From Bacteroides graminisolvens DSM 19988 = JCM 15093 (GTDB lineage Bacteria > Bacteroidota > Bacteroidia > Bacteroidales > Bacteroidaceae), in the NCBI RefSeq assembly GCF_000428125.1, contig NZ_KE386627.1:197375-261374 (forward strand): DNA of 64,000 nucleotides, read 5' to 3'. Shown here in pieces: positions 33,736 to 42,526 of this stretch; positions within the stretch are counted from its first letter, which is position 1; each line of letters begins with the position of its first letter. The notes below the pieces were generated by a model that was not told the DNA's origin, searched no databases, and saw only the letters and a list, made by a program, of their open reading frames with translations. Made by a program: the position numbers and the translations under genes.

Positions 33736-36672
33736 TTAATGGAACTTCATTGTTATTCCAATGCTCATCTGTGTTGCTGTTGGATAAGCGCTATTACTAT
33801 CTACACCGGGAGTAATACCTGTAGATGTCACGATAGATGGGTCATTGCCTTTATATCCGGTAAGAGTGAAGATGTTTTTTGCGGCAAGATATACACGTAA
33901 GTTTTCAACTAATTTGCGATTTTTTGGAGTAAATGTATATCCAAGAGTTAGGTTATCTAGTTTCAAATAGTCGCCCTTTTCGAGGAAATAAGATGAGATC
34001 ACACCGCCACCTGTTTTCAGGTCTTTGTCTTCAAGATATGCAGATCGTAAAATATTATCTGTTCCCGAAAGTTGGAGTCCCATACCATACTTGCGCATAT
34101 TAAAAATTTCAAATCCAAAGGCTCCACGGAATTGAAAACTCAGATCCCAGTTTCTGTAGCTAAAAAAGTTATTCCAAGAGAGGAAGTGAGGAGGTGCTCC
34201 GTTGCCAATATAGCGTTTGAAAGAAGCATCTGCCTGAGACACAGGGATAGCTTCAGAGTCATTGTTGTAGATAAGCATGTTACCGTTCTCATCCGTACCG
34301 GCATATTTATAACCGTAAAATTGACCTATTTTGCCACCTTCCTGAATACGGAAGAAATATTCGCTTGTTCCTACGCCTGGTTTCAGGTAGAGATCTACGT
34401 AAGAAGCTTTGTAAATATCATTAGATAATTTGCTTAACTTAGTTGTCCCATAAGAGTAATTGACTCCGGTTGTCCACTTGAAGGCATTCTTTGAAAAAAC
34501 ATCATAGTCGAGTACAACCTCAAAACCTGTATTTTCTGTAGTACCAACATTCACCAAAATGCTGTTCCATACGTAGGGTGGCTGTGGAGCTGTATATGAA
34601 TAGAGAAGATCTTCCGATTTGCGGTTGAAGTATTCAACAGAACCTCGTAGTCGACTATTTAGCACTGCAAAGTCTACACCTATGTTAAATGCTTTACTTT
34701 TCTCCCAACCCAATGACGGATTAGCATTTGAAGAGGGAGCAAAACCTGTTACCCACTGGTTGTTGATGAAATAGCTTCCGTTAGACGAATAAGTTGGCAT
34801 GCTGCGGTATGCATCGAAGTCGGAACGACCGGTTACCCCATAAGATACACGTGGCTTCAAACTCTGAAAAGCAGAGGTCATCTTGCTGAAGACAGGAACT
34901 TTTGTAAGCTCCCATGCCAAAGATGCTGATGGGAAATTGCCCCATTTTTGATTGGTACCAAACTTAGTGCTGCCCTCACGACGTAATGATGCAGAAGCGA
35001 AGAGCATATCTTTGTAATTGTAGTTAACACGTCCAAAGAAACCGATAAGAGTAGATTCACTTTTTCCTGCCCACATGTTGGCAGTACCATCTTTGAGAGC
35101 TGTACCACTTCCTATAAGATGATACAAGGTTGTATCGTAAGCAAATCCTTTGTTTTCGTTACCGCTCTGCTCCCACATGGAACGTTCCCAAGAATAGCCG
35201 ACAACAGCCTTTATCTGGTGATCTTGGAGAGATAGTGTATAGTTTGCAAGCCATTCCAGACGATCTGTCCACCATTTTTGATAATTGATATTGGCGCGAC
35301 CGGAATATCCTCCCCAGAAAGATTCGCTTGAATAGCTAGGAGTATAGAAGTTATTCTTATTGTCGTTGTATTGTAAAGCATAACTGAGTGAAGTGTCTAA
35401 GTTATGTTTCTCATTTGTAAGAATGTTTAGTTTCACATCAGCATTACCAAGCAGATAAATACGATCGGCATTACTGGTATTCTCTTTCATTGTGAGTACC
35501 GGATTAGAAATGTCGGTAGGTGATGTAGCTTGATAATAACTTCCATCTGCATTGTACACAGGAAGAGTTGGATTCATGGTAAGGGCTGTATCAAACATAC
35601 CGTCATTGCCATAGTCTTCGTGAACCTTACGCAAGCTTAGTGATGAATTGAATTGCAGACGGCTATCTAGTGCGCGCTGTCCGATCACGAAACGTCCCCC
35701 GAATTCCTTACGTCCGCTGGCTATGTCGAGTCCATTTGCTTTTTTGTAGTTAAGACTTCCTCCAAAATATCCGTTTTTTGTTGTTCCGTCTACAGAGAGA
35801 TACTGGTTTACGTTGTAGGAAGCATCTCGGGTGATGAGGTCGTACCAGTCAGTGTTATAGCCATAATCAGTACCACGGCGCGAACGACGGAATTCATCGG
35901 CAGAGAGAATGTCTGGCTTGCCTTTTGCTAAGTTGACCGCTACCCAGCTGTCGTAAGTGAAATTAACAACACCTTGAGCTGCACTACCTTTCTTAGTTGT
36001 AATGAGGATCACTCCATTTGCCCCTCGGGTTCCATAAATAGCTGCTGAACCAGCATCCTTGAGTACTGTGATAGATTCAACATCTTGAGTCGATATGTTG
36101 CGGAGGTCACCTCCTGCAATGCCGTCGATAACAACTAGCGGACCATTACTAGCTGTCAGAGAACCCGCTCCACGTACCTGAATGCTTGAAAGCGAATTAG
36201 GATTTGCTTCGGCGGTAGCACTAACATTAAGACCGGCTATTTTACCACTTACAAGTGCCATCGGGTCTGTTACAGCTCCTTGGTTGAATTGTTCCTTACT
36301 TATTTGAACAATAGAACTTGAAATTTCCTTTTTTGCCAGTGATCCGTAGCCTACAACAACTACTTCATTAAGCTGAGCAACATCTTCGCGCAGCACAATT
36401 TGCATGCCATCCTTGGCTTGTGCTTCCTGCGGGTTGTAACCAATGTAAGTCACAACCAGTGTGATTCCAGTTTTGCATTGGAGCTTGAAATTACCATCAA
36501 TGTCTGTGATGGTACCGCCCTGAGTTCCTTTCACGACGACGTTGGCACCTATGATAGGCTCTCCTACTTCGTCTCGCACATTACCATTAATGGTCTGTGC
36601 AGAAACTTTAAGGGCAAAAAACATTACCGTACATAACATTAGCGTACGGTAAAACAGATTTTTTGTTCTCAT
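33736..36672 (-). CDS. SusC-like TonB-dependent transporter
   Basis: 978 residues with a signal peptide ending KVSAQ. A carboxypeptidase-regulatory-like domain (INGNVRDEVGEPIIGANVVVKG) precedes the TonB box region (NEVVVVGYG) and plug domain (VESITVLKDAGSAAIYGTRGANGVILITTKKG), then a large beta-barrel ending in ATQMSIGITMKFH with a terminal aromatic. This is the standard SusC layout. It imports malto-oligosaccharides with the neighbouring SusD-like protein, judged by the GH13/GH97 neighbours. Confidence 0.95.
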   Translation of the reverse strand: MRTKNLFYRTLMLCTVMFFALKVSAQTINGNVRDEVGEPIIGANVVVKGTQGGTITDIDGNFKLQCKTGITLVVTYIGYNPQEAQAKDGMQIVLREDVAQLNEVVVVGYGSLAKKEISSSIVQISKEQFNQGAVTDPMALVSGKIAGLNVSATAEANPNSLSSIQVRGAGSLTASNGPLVVIDGIAGGDLRNISTQDVESITVLKDAGSAAIYGTRGANGVILITTKKGSAAQGVVNFTYDSWVAVNLAKGKPDILSADEFRRSRRGTDYGYNTDWYDLITRDASYNVNQYLSVDGTTKNGYFGGSLNYKKANGLDIASGRKEFGGRFVIGQRALDSRLQFNSSLSLRKVHEDYGNDGMFDTALTMNPTLPVYNADGSYYQATSPTDISNPVLTMKENTSNADRIYLLGNADVKLNILTNEKHNLDTSLSYALQYNDNKNNFYTPSYSSESFWGGYSGRANINYQKWWTDRLEWLANYTLSLQDHQIKAVVGYSWERSMWEQSGNENKGFAYDTTLYHLIGSGTALKDGTANMWAGKSESTLIGFFGRVNYNYKDMLFASASLRREGSTKFGTNQKWGNFPSASLAWELTKVPVFSKMTSAFQSLKPRVSYGVTGRSDFDAYRSMPTYSSNGSYFINNQWVTGFAPSSNANPSLGWEKSKAFNIGVDFAVLNSRLRGSVEYFNRKSEDLLYSYTAPQPPYVWNSILVNVGTTENTGFEVVLDYDVFSKNAFKWTTGVNYSYGTTKLSKLSNDIYKASYVDLYLKPGVGTSEYFFRIQEGGKIGQFYGYKYAGTDENGNMLIYNNDSEAIPVSQADASFKRYIGNGAPPHFLSWNNFFSYRNWDLSFQFRGAFGFEIFNMRKYGMGLQLSGTDNILRSAYLEDKDLKTGGGVISSYFLEKGDYLKLDNLTLGYTFTPKNRKLVENLRVYLAAKNIFTLTGYKGNDPSIVTSTGITPGVDSNSAYPTATQMSIGITMKFH

Positions 36673-36704
36673 CGTTTTAGTATTAAGAATTAATAATTGG
36701 GTGT

Positions 36705-38684
36705 TTATAACTTAGATGCAACTTTCAACTGCACTGCAGCACCTCCACTTCTTGCAAGTTTTAGATGCAGTGTTGAATTACAGTCGACTTTTATTTGGCG
36801 TATACTCATGGCCATAGGATTTGTTTCAAAGTCAGCCTCCGGACCATCTTCATAAATTATGGCTGTATATTTCTTATCAGCATCAAGAAAATCTAGCCTC
36901 ACGTCTAGTTCACGGGCTTTGTTGTCTGTCAAACTGCCTAAAAACCAGCTGTCGCCATTACGTTCTTTACGAGCAATTGTTATATATTGGCCAATTTTTC
37001 CGTTAGGAACAACCATTTGGCTCCATGTGGTAGGGCAATTTTCAATAAAGGTTAGTGCAGGTTGGCCCTCGTAATTTTCTATTTCATCGGCTGCCATTTG
37101 TAACGGACTGTATATTATCACAAATTCAGCCAACTGTTTTGCTAGTGTTGAGTGAGGACGAGTGCCTTTAATAACTTCACTAAAGTTGAATATTGCCGGC
37201 GTAAAATCTGTCGGTCCCGCCAATCCCCGGGTGTATGGTAATGTAGCAGTATGCTCAGGAGGATTTCCGCCTTTTTTGTCCCACGCATTGTATTCTTGTC
37301 CGCGTACGCCTTCTTGAGTCATCAGATTAGGCCATGTGCGCTGAATTCCTGTAGGCATGGCTGGCTCATGATTATTTATCATGATATGATAACGTGCAGC
37401 AGTTTCAATCACTTTTCTATAGTGGCGTATGCCGTATTGTGATTTGGAGAGCTCCTTGCCATCGAATTTATGACCCACGTAACCTGTCTTTACTGTATTC
37501 ATATCCATAGAATGAAACCACCTAAACACTGAATCCATTTCTGTTTCAATCAGTTTGCTGTTACCCCAACTCTCCATGTGGCCAATGAATCTCACGCCTT
37601 TACTTCGTGCATATTGATTTACTTCCTCGATATTGAAATCAGGATATGATTTCTGATATGTAATTTTTTCACCATTCCCCCACCCTGGATTCCAACCTTC
37701 AGCCAGTATTCCACTGAAACCGTGGCGTGCAGCAAAATCAATATATCTCTTAACATTTGCAGTGGTTGCCCCATGATTAGGACCCATTTCCCAGGTATTC
37801 TTTTTCTTGTGAATACTCCACCATATACCGATATACTTTCCAGGCTTAATCCAGCTTGTATCTTCAATTTTACAAGGGTCATTTAGGTTGAGCATGATTC
37901 TTGAAAGCAAAAGATCGGTGGCTTTTTGTACCACAATGACAGTACGCCAAGGACTCATCAGATTTTTGTTTCCATATACTTTTATACCGTTGCTCCAAGG
38001 AGTGAGAGCCGAGGTAAGTGTATTACCGCGTGGCGTTAGGTTCAGACTTGCATAGTCATTGAGGGCCGCCTCGTGAATGGATAGATAGATATCAGGCTCA
38101 TATTCAATAGTCAGAGGCGTGCATACAGTATCCTTTGTACTTATAAGACTTTTGCGGTAAATACCTTCAAAGTATTCAGTATGATTAGATGGTATTGACC
38201 ATGCTTCTGCATCGTGCGCCAAAGCAAATTGAGTTTCCTCTTCATTAATAATAATAGTATTTAATGTTTTTTGCTCTGGTATGATATATCGGAAACCGAT
38301 ACCGTCATCGAAGATTCGAAATACAATATCGAGTTTGCGCTTCAGACCTTTTTTCTGCTGAAGATGGATTGTGAGTTCATTATAGTGATTTTTCACAAAC
38401 TCTTCTTCCCCCCAAACCTGTTGCCAAGTTTCGTCTTTAGTGGTGCGTGTACAACTTATAATCTTGAAATCAGAATCCAGATTACCATCACTTAGTTTGT
38501 ATCCTAAAAAGGAAGTATTGAAGATGTTCCGATCGTGATATTTTAATTCGTAATAAGGCCTGCCGCTCTTGAGCCCGACAGAAAGTTGTATTTTTCCATT
38601 CGGAGAGCTAATATGTTCTTGGGCCATTAACGGTAGTAAATAAAAAGCAGCTATAACTAATGTAGCTAATAATCTTTGTTTCAT
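36705..38684 (-). CDS. GH97 alpha-glucosidase (SusB-like)
   Basis: 659 residues from the ATG at 38684 (MKQRLLATLVIAAF), which opens a signal peptide ending LMAQ; in-frame ATGs further upstream give implausible leaders. The family fold is a beta-sandwich followed by a barrel; seen are ISSPNGKIQLSVGLKSGRPYYELKY, DDGIGFRYIIPEQ, and the catalytic-region blocks MINNHEPAMPTGIQRTWPNLMTQEGVRGQEYNAW and SPLQMAADEIENY. SusB-type members are calcium-dependent inverting alpha-glucosidases in the periplasm. Precedes SusC by 32 bp. Confidence 0.93.
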   Translation of the reverse strand: MKQRLLATLVIAAFYLLPLMAQEHISSPNGKIQLSVGLKSGRPYYELKYHDRNIFNTSFLGYKLSDGNLDSDFKIISCTRTTKDETWQQVWGEEEFVKNHYNELTIHLQQKKGLKRKLDIVFRIFDDGIGFRYIIPEQKTLNTIIINEEETQFALAHDAEAWSIPSNHTEYFEGIYRKSLISTKDTVCTPLTIEYEPDIYLSIHEAALNDYASLNLTPRGNTLTSALTPWSNGIKVYGNKNLMSPWRTVIVVQKATDLLLSRIMLNLNDPCKIEDTSWIKPGKYIGIWWSIHKKKNTWEMGPNHGATTANVKRYIDFAARHGFSGILAEGWNPGWGNGEKITYQKSYPDFNIEEVNQYARSKGVRFIGHMESWGNSKLIETEMDSVFRWFHSMDMNTVKTGYVGHKFDGKELSKSQYGIRHYRKVIETAARYHIMINNHEPAMPTGIQRTWPNLMTQEGVRGQEYNAWDKKGGNPPEHTATLPYTRGLAGPTDFTPAIFNFSEVIKGTRPHSTLAKQLAEFVIIYSPLQMAADEIENYEGQPALTFIENCPTTWSQMVVPNGKIGQYITIARKERNGDSWFLGSLTDNKARELDVRLDFLDADKKYTAIIYEDGPEADFETNPMAMSIRQIKVDCNSTLHLKLARSGGAAVQLKVASKL

Positions 38685-38781
38685 GGTACTTATATAGAAT
38701 TTAGTCATAAATGATTCTGACGTAAAAGTAGCCTGAAACAAAGGGTGAAAAAAGTAGAACAAATAGAAATCTAGAATGAGG

Positions 38782-38820
38782 TAGAGGCTAAACTGCTTAT
38801 TATAAGCTGTTTAGCCTCTA
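38782..38820. terminator. Hairpin between the SusR-like gene and GH97
   Basis: TAGAGGCTAAAC (38782-38793) and GTTTAGCCTCTA (38809-38820) form a perfect 12-bp stem, with an inner GCTTA/TAAGC extension. The T-rich side is on the plus strand, but as the SusR-like stop is at 38849 the stem probably ends that transcript. Confidence 0.65.
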
Positions 38821-38848
38821 TTTGTTTTATTAAAATCTAAAATTTATC

Positions 38849-40471
38849 TTATATGTATGAGTCTATTTTGATGACTTTCTGCTCAAAATCATCTTTATAT
38901 TTTGAGCGTGCTTTTAGTTTTGATCGGTAGGTGTAGATAGTTGTTATGCTTGAACGAAGGATACTTGATATTTTCTGATTGTCAGTGAACCCAAGTCTTA
39001 TGAGGGCCAAAATTCTTAGTTCTGTTGTAAGTTTCTCATCCTGTTTTGGAATAATTTGTCCGTCATCGTTGAGTAATTTATTCACTTCGCATACAAAGTT
39101 TGGATATATGTTGAGAAATGCCGAATCAAAATTTTGGTAAAACTGTTTAGTATGGCTATTGATAAACTCATTGCTTTTTAATATTTCATACAACTCTGGT
39201 AACTTGTGGTCTTTAGCCAGTCTGTTTTCTGTTTTGCGTTGCTGTTCAACATTGTCAATAAGAATAGAACTGAATTCAAGAAATCTTCCCAGATACTCTT
39301 CTTTAATTCCATTGGCTTCTTGCATCAGCCCATTCGTCTGTTGTAGTTTCTCTATAGCCTTGTTTAATTCTATATTCATTAGTTTCACCTTATAGTTGGC
39401 TCGGCGATAACGCTTTAAGAGCCAATAAATTACTGTTAATCCGGCAATGAGCAGTATTGCCACAATAGATATTGCAATGAGTAATATCACAATACGTTTA
39501 TGTTGTGCATGTTGCTCGGTTTGGTAACCAGATACAATTTGTGGTATAAGCAAAGAGGCTTGAGTGTTGCGAAGCCTTGTCCCATAGAAATTAGCATCTT
39601 CTATACTGACGTTCAGGTATTTGTAGGCGCGCTCTACATTACCCTCCGCAAAAAGGATTGATGAAAGTTCACGTATTGAATTGTTCTCACGAATGCATCC
39701 TTTTAAATCAGATGTTGCGCTCAGAATAAGATATTTTTTTTGCTGTTCATAATCACCTTTACAATAGTAGAAGAAAGCCAACGTACTAGTAACAATGCTG
39801 TATTGACGGTCACCCGAATTCAGTTTATTTAAATAAGCAGATAATAGAGAAATGGCCTTATCATATTGCTGAAGCTGACATACATAGTTGGCCAAAGTAG
39901 ACGTATACAAATATGAATCTTTGTTGGCATTGTCAATTATCAATTTTCGGTAAAATTTAGCCCTGTCAATATATCCGTTGTAATATTGAGTACCGTTGCT
40001 GAATTCTGCTTTGAATAAGTAGAGCTCGCACCACTGGTTATAGTAGTTCATAAGGTCTTCACCTGAAAGTAGATTGAAGTCAATAGAATTTAGTACATTT
40101 TCTGCTTCGTCAAATATTCCGGCTACAGAAATAATATGAGCCTTTTCAAGCTTGCTAAGCATTATACGATGTTGATCGCCCATTTTGCTAGCTAGTTGAA
40201 TATTACTTTCTACGTATTTAAAAGCAGAGTCATATTTAAAAGCCTCGTATTCTTTGAAGAGTTTACTGTTTATTGAGTATCTTTCAATATCTGTGAGCTT
40301 CTTGTCTTTAAGTATCGATTTTATAACGTTTATTTCCTTGATCTTTTCATCTGTAAACCTACTTTGCAACATGATCATACTGTCTAGACGAGAATATAGT
40401 TCATCACCGATGGCAACATTCCCGGAGAGTATTGAGAAACAGAAAATAATCGTTGTGGTTAACTTCCTCAT
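38849..40471 (-). CDS. SusR-like membrane-spanning transcription regulator
   Basis: 540 residues from the ATG at 40471, 30 bp after a clear promoter. N-terminal signal sequence, then a periplasmic TPR-like helical region (about 25-320), one membrane helix (IVILLIAISIVAILLIAGLTVIYWLL, about 325-350), a coiled-coil stretch (about 355-400) and a C-terminal DNA-binding domain with a helix-turn-helix near RLGFTDNQKISSILRSSITTIYTYRSKLKARS. This is the architecture of SusR, which senses maltose-type sugars and activates sus genes. It heads the locus and should control it. Confidence 0.88.
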   Translation of the reverse strand: MRKLTTTIIFCFSILSGNVAIGDELYSRLDSMIMLQSRFTDEKIKEINVIKSILKDKKLTDIERYSINSKLFKEYEAFKYDSAFKYVESNIQLASKMGDQHRIMLSKLEKAHIISVAGIFDEAENVLNSIDFNLLSGEDLMNYYNQWCELYLFKAEFSNGTQYYNGYIDRAKFYRKLIIDNANKDSYLYTSTLANYVCQLQQYDKAISLLSAYLNKLNSGDRQYSIVTSTLAFFYYCKGDYEQQKKYLILSATSDLKGCIRENNSIRELSSILFAEGNVERAYKYLNVSIEDANFYGTRLRNTQASLLIPQIVSGYQTEQHAQHKRIVILLIAISIVAILLIAGLTVIYWLLKRYRRANYKVKLMNIELNKAIEKLQQTNGLMQEANGIKEEYLGRFLEFSSILIDNVEQQRKTENRLAKDHKLPELYEILKSNEFINSHTKQFYQNFDSAFLNIYPNFVCEVNKLLNDDGQIIPKQDEKLTTELRILALIRLGFTDNQKISSILRSSITTIYTYRSKLKARSKYKDDFEQKVIKIDSYI

Positions 40472-40500
40472 ATCCGGTATCATATAGATTTGTAAAACGA

Positions 40501-40532
40501 CAAATATAACGTATTTATTTTGCCGACGCAAA
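40501..40532 (-). promoter_or_regulatory. Promoter of the SusR-like gene
   Basis: Minus strand TTTG (40529-40532), 20 nt, TATATTTG (40501-40508): a full Bacteroidetes promoter, 29 nt before the start codon at 40471. Confidence 0.65.
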
Positions 40533-40628
40533 CAATGAATAGGTTGTTTTATTTCTTGTTGTGCAAAACATAAATTGCTGTTTTTGTGTTATATAACCAG
40601 TTTTTTAATTTTAAAGTAATTAGATGTT

Positions 40629-41264
40629 ATGTCATTAATAGAAGATTTACAGTGGCGCTATGCCACAAAGAAATTCGATTCAACCAAAAAAGTTTCTCAG
40701 TCAGATATAGATAAATTGGTAGAAGCAGCTCGTTTAGCGCCTACCTCATCCGGACTTCAGCCTTTTCGTGTGTTGGTAGTCAGCAATCAGGAGTTGAAAG
40801 ACAAAATGGTGCCTATTGCTATGAACCAACAACAAGTGGCCGACTGCTCTCATGTCCTGGTGTTTGCGGCATGGAACAGGTATTCTGCCGAACGTATTGA
40901 TTCCATTTACGACTTCACGACAGAAGAAAGAGGATTGGCAAAAGGTTTCTTCGGTGCTTATACTGATAAGCTAAAGTCTATTTATCTGCCACAAGATGAA
41001 AAGGAAAACTTTGAACATATTGCCCGCCAAACATATATTGCTTTGGCATTGGTTATGGCGCAGGCTGCCGAGTTGAAGATTGATTCCACTCCTATGGAAG
41101 GGTTTTATAACGATCAGCTCGACGAGTTGCTAAACCTTTCTTCCCTCGGATTGAAAAGTGTAAGCATCTTGCCCGTAGGTTACCGTGATGCTTCGGCTGA
41201 TTGGTTGGTTAATATGAAGAAAGTTCGTTTGCCCAAGGAAGAATTTGTTATTGAAATGAAGTAG
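40629..41264 (+). CDS. NAD(P)H-dependent nitroreductase family protein
   Basis: 211 residues. FMN-binding blocks are seen: RYATKKFDSTKK near the start, EAARLAPTSSGLQPFRVLVV (about 32-51) and, later, KSVSILPVGYRDASAD. The set fits NfsB-type nitroreductases, which use NAD(P)H to reduce nitro-aromatics or quinones. The real substrate is unknown. It stands alone and is closed by a strong terminator at 41293. Confidence 0.92.
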   Translation: MSLIEDLQWRYATKKFDSTKKVSQSDIDKLVEAARLAPTSSGLQPFRVLVVSNQELKDKMVPIAMNQQQVADCSHVLVFAAWNRYSAERIDSIYDFTTEERGLAKGFFGAYTDKLKSIYLPQDEKENFEHIARQTYIALALVMAQAAELKIDSTPMEGFYNDQLDELLNLSSLGLKSVSILPVGYRDASADWLVNMKKVRLPKEEFVIEMK

Positions 41265-41292
41265 CTAAAGTATACATTCTTCAATTTTATAA

Positions 41293-41338
41293 AAATAAAG
41301 GCTGCCCCTGCAATAGCAAGAGGCAGCCTTTATTTTTT
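41293..41338 (+). terminator. Rho-independent terminator of the nitroreductase gene
   Basis: AAATAAAGGCTGCC (41293-41306) and GGCAGCCTTTATTT (41322-41335) form a perfect 14-bp stem with a 15-nt loop, ending in a T6 run. Confidence 0.9.
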
Positions 41339-41376
41339 GTAAAACGATCCAAAGTTAGGTCTTTGGTTTAAAGCAA

Positions 41377-41443
41377 AAAAAAATGGCTACCCGTCACGGG
41401 CAACCAATCTTTGTTAACCTTAAATCTAATACTATGAAAAACA
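41377..41443 (-). ncRNA. Putative ~65-nt small RNA, copy A
   Basis: Read on the minus strand: T-run, CATAGTATTAG, TTTAAGGTTAACAAAG, then a hairpin (41385-41405, arms GGTTGCCCG and CGGGTAGCC, loop TGA) and a run of nine T (41375-41383). Two stem pairs are G-U, so the plus strand would not fold as well; this fixes the strand. It matches copy B at 2423-2494 in body, terminator and promoter. The opposite strand has a 24-codon ORF (41434-41508), but its ATG falls in the conserved body only by chance in my view. Confidence 0.65.
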
Positions 41444-41448
41444 CAGTA

Positions 41449-41518
41449 CAAAGTTACGTGTTGAGATCTTATTTGCAAATTATGCAGGATAAAAACATTG
41501 CTTTATAACATGGTTTAA
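41449..41518 (-). promoter_or_regulatory. Promoter of small RNA copy A
   Basis: Minus strand TTAAACC (41512-41518), 32 nt, TTTG (41476-41479), 19 nt, TAACTTTG (41449-41456). The spacing is the same as in copy B. Confidence 0.7.
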
Positions 41519-41711
41519 TATTTTAAGGTATTTTGTTAACATTTTGACGGGAATGATCGTGCTTTGCAAAATTAGTTTCGTATGCATTTATGCAAATGCA
41601 TTGCAAGCGCACAACGAGAGCTACTTGAGCCCGACTGTTGCCCAAACGAAGCATGCTAAGTCGCTGATAATCAGTTTTTGTCGTTATGCGTGTGCAATGC
41701 CATTAGAGAGA

Positions 41712-41893
41712 GAGTATCATAGATACTCATAGCATCAAGTCTGAGCTATCATTTGGGGCTGATAGCCCAGACAAATTCTTTGGGTTATGAGCTATATACC
41801 TCGTGCCCTCCCGTCCATATAGCTCATGAGCACGGGCTATATACCTCACGACCTTTGGGGTATATAGCCCGTGACCTCTGAGGTACATAGCCC
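41712..41893. repeat. Chain of hairpins and alternating inverted units downstream of the adenosyltransferase gene
   Basis: GAGTATC-ATA-GATACTC (41712-41728); GTCTGAGCTATCA against TGATAGCCCAGAC (41739-41772); then units GCTATATACC (41791), CCATATAGC (41815), GGGCTATATACC (41834), GGTATATAGCCC (41859) and GGTACATAGCCC (41882) about 20-25 bp apart and in alternating orientation. CACGGGCTATATACC (41831-41845) and 41859-41873 make a perfect 15-bp inverted repeat. The stretch 41265-41935 has no gene apart from the small RNA, the terminator and this array. Confidence 0.75.
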
Positions 41894-41935
41894 AGCGGTT
41901 ATGATGACTGAGAGGCTTGTTCAGAAGCCGTTGGC

Positions 41936-42511
41936 TTATGTTTTCGACTTGCGTTTGTAGGCAAATGCCTGCCAACGTTCTTCGGGTAGGTTTTGCTGTT
42001 GCATCTCGTAGCGGGCCATCACGAACAGCAAGTCAGACAGGCGATTCATGAAGCGCAGTATTTCGCCCGGTAGTTCATCCTGCCTGTTCAGTGTCCACAA
42101 GCGTCTTTCTGCCCTGCGGGCCACGGTGCGGGCAAACTGCAACTGTGCCGATGGCAGCGTGCCTCCGGGCAAAACGAAGTAATCATTGTCGCGCAGCAAC
42201 TCTTTCAGCCGGTCAATTTCCTGTTCGCAGCGGATGGTCATGTCATCCGGAATTCGATTGGGGTTCTCGTTCCGGATAGCTGCCGGAGTGGCTACGTGGC
42301 TCATTACCACCATCAATTCCCGCTGAATGGTGTGCAGCGTATCCTGAAATTCATGATGGGGCGGCAGCAAAGACCGCACGATGCCCAAAACGGCATTCAG
42401 CTCGTCCAGACAGCCATTGGCTTCAATGCGAATATCATCCTTCTCAACCCGGGTGCCACCGTGAATTCCGGTGCGTCCCTTGTCGCCTCCTTTAGTGTAT
42501 ATCTTGCTCAT
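41936..42511 (-). CDS. Cob(I)alamin adenosyltransferase, PduO type
   Basis: 191 residues. The PduO-type start MSKIYTKGGDKGRTGIHGGTRVEKDDIRIEANGCLDELNA has the ATP-binding motif, and the late FVLPGGTLPSAQLQFARTVARRAERRLWTL is the second hallmark. It transfers the adenosyl group of ATP to Co(I) corrinoid. It lies 15 bp after cbiA on the minus strand, in the order expected for adenosylation after a,c-diamide formation. Confidence 0.95.
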   Translation of the reverse strand: MSKIYTKGGDKGRTGIHGGTRVEKDDIRIEANGCLDELNAVLGIVRSLLPPHHEFQDTLHTIQRELMVVMSHVATPAAIRNENPNRIPDDMTIRCEQEIDRLKELLRDNDYFVLPGGTLPSAQLQFARTVARRAERRLWTLNRQDELPGEILRFMNRLSDLLFVMARYEMQQQNLPEERWQAFAYKRKSKT

Positions 42512-42526
42512 TTTATGCAGATTAGG

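Noticed and set aside
41434..41508. 24-codon ORF (MKNTVQSYVL start) as a leader peptide
   Set aside because: Its counterpart opposite copy B (2398-2433) shares only the first codons; what is conserved is the small-RNA body and promoter on the other strand.
41727..41975. 82-codon minus-strand ORF at the hairpin array
   Set aside because: It reads through the inverted repeats and into the end of the adenosyltransferase gene; the repeats explain its openness.
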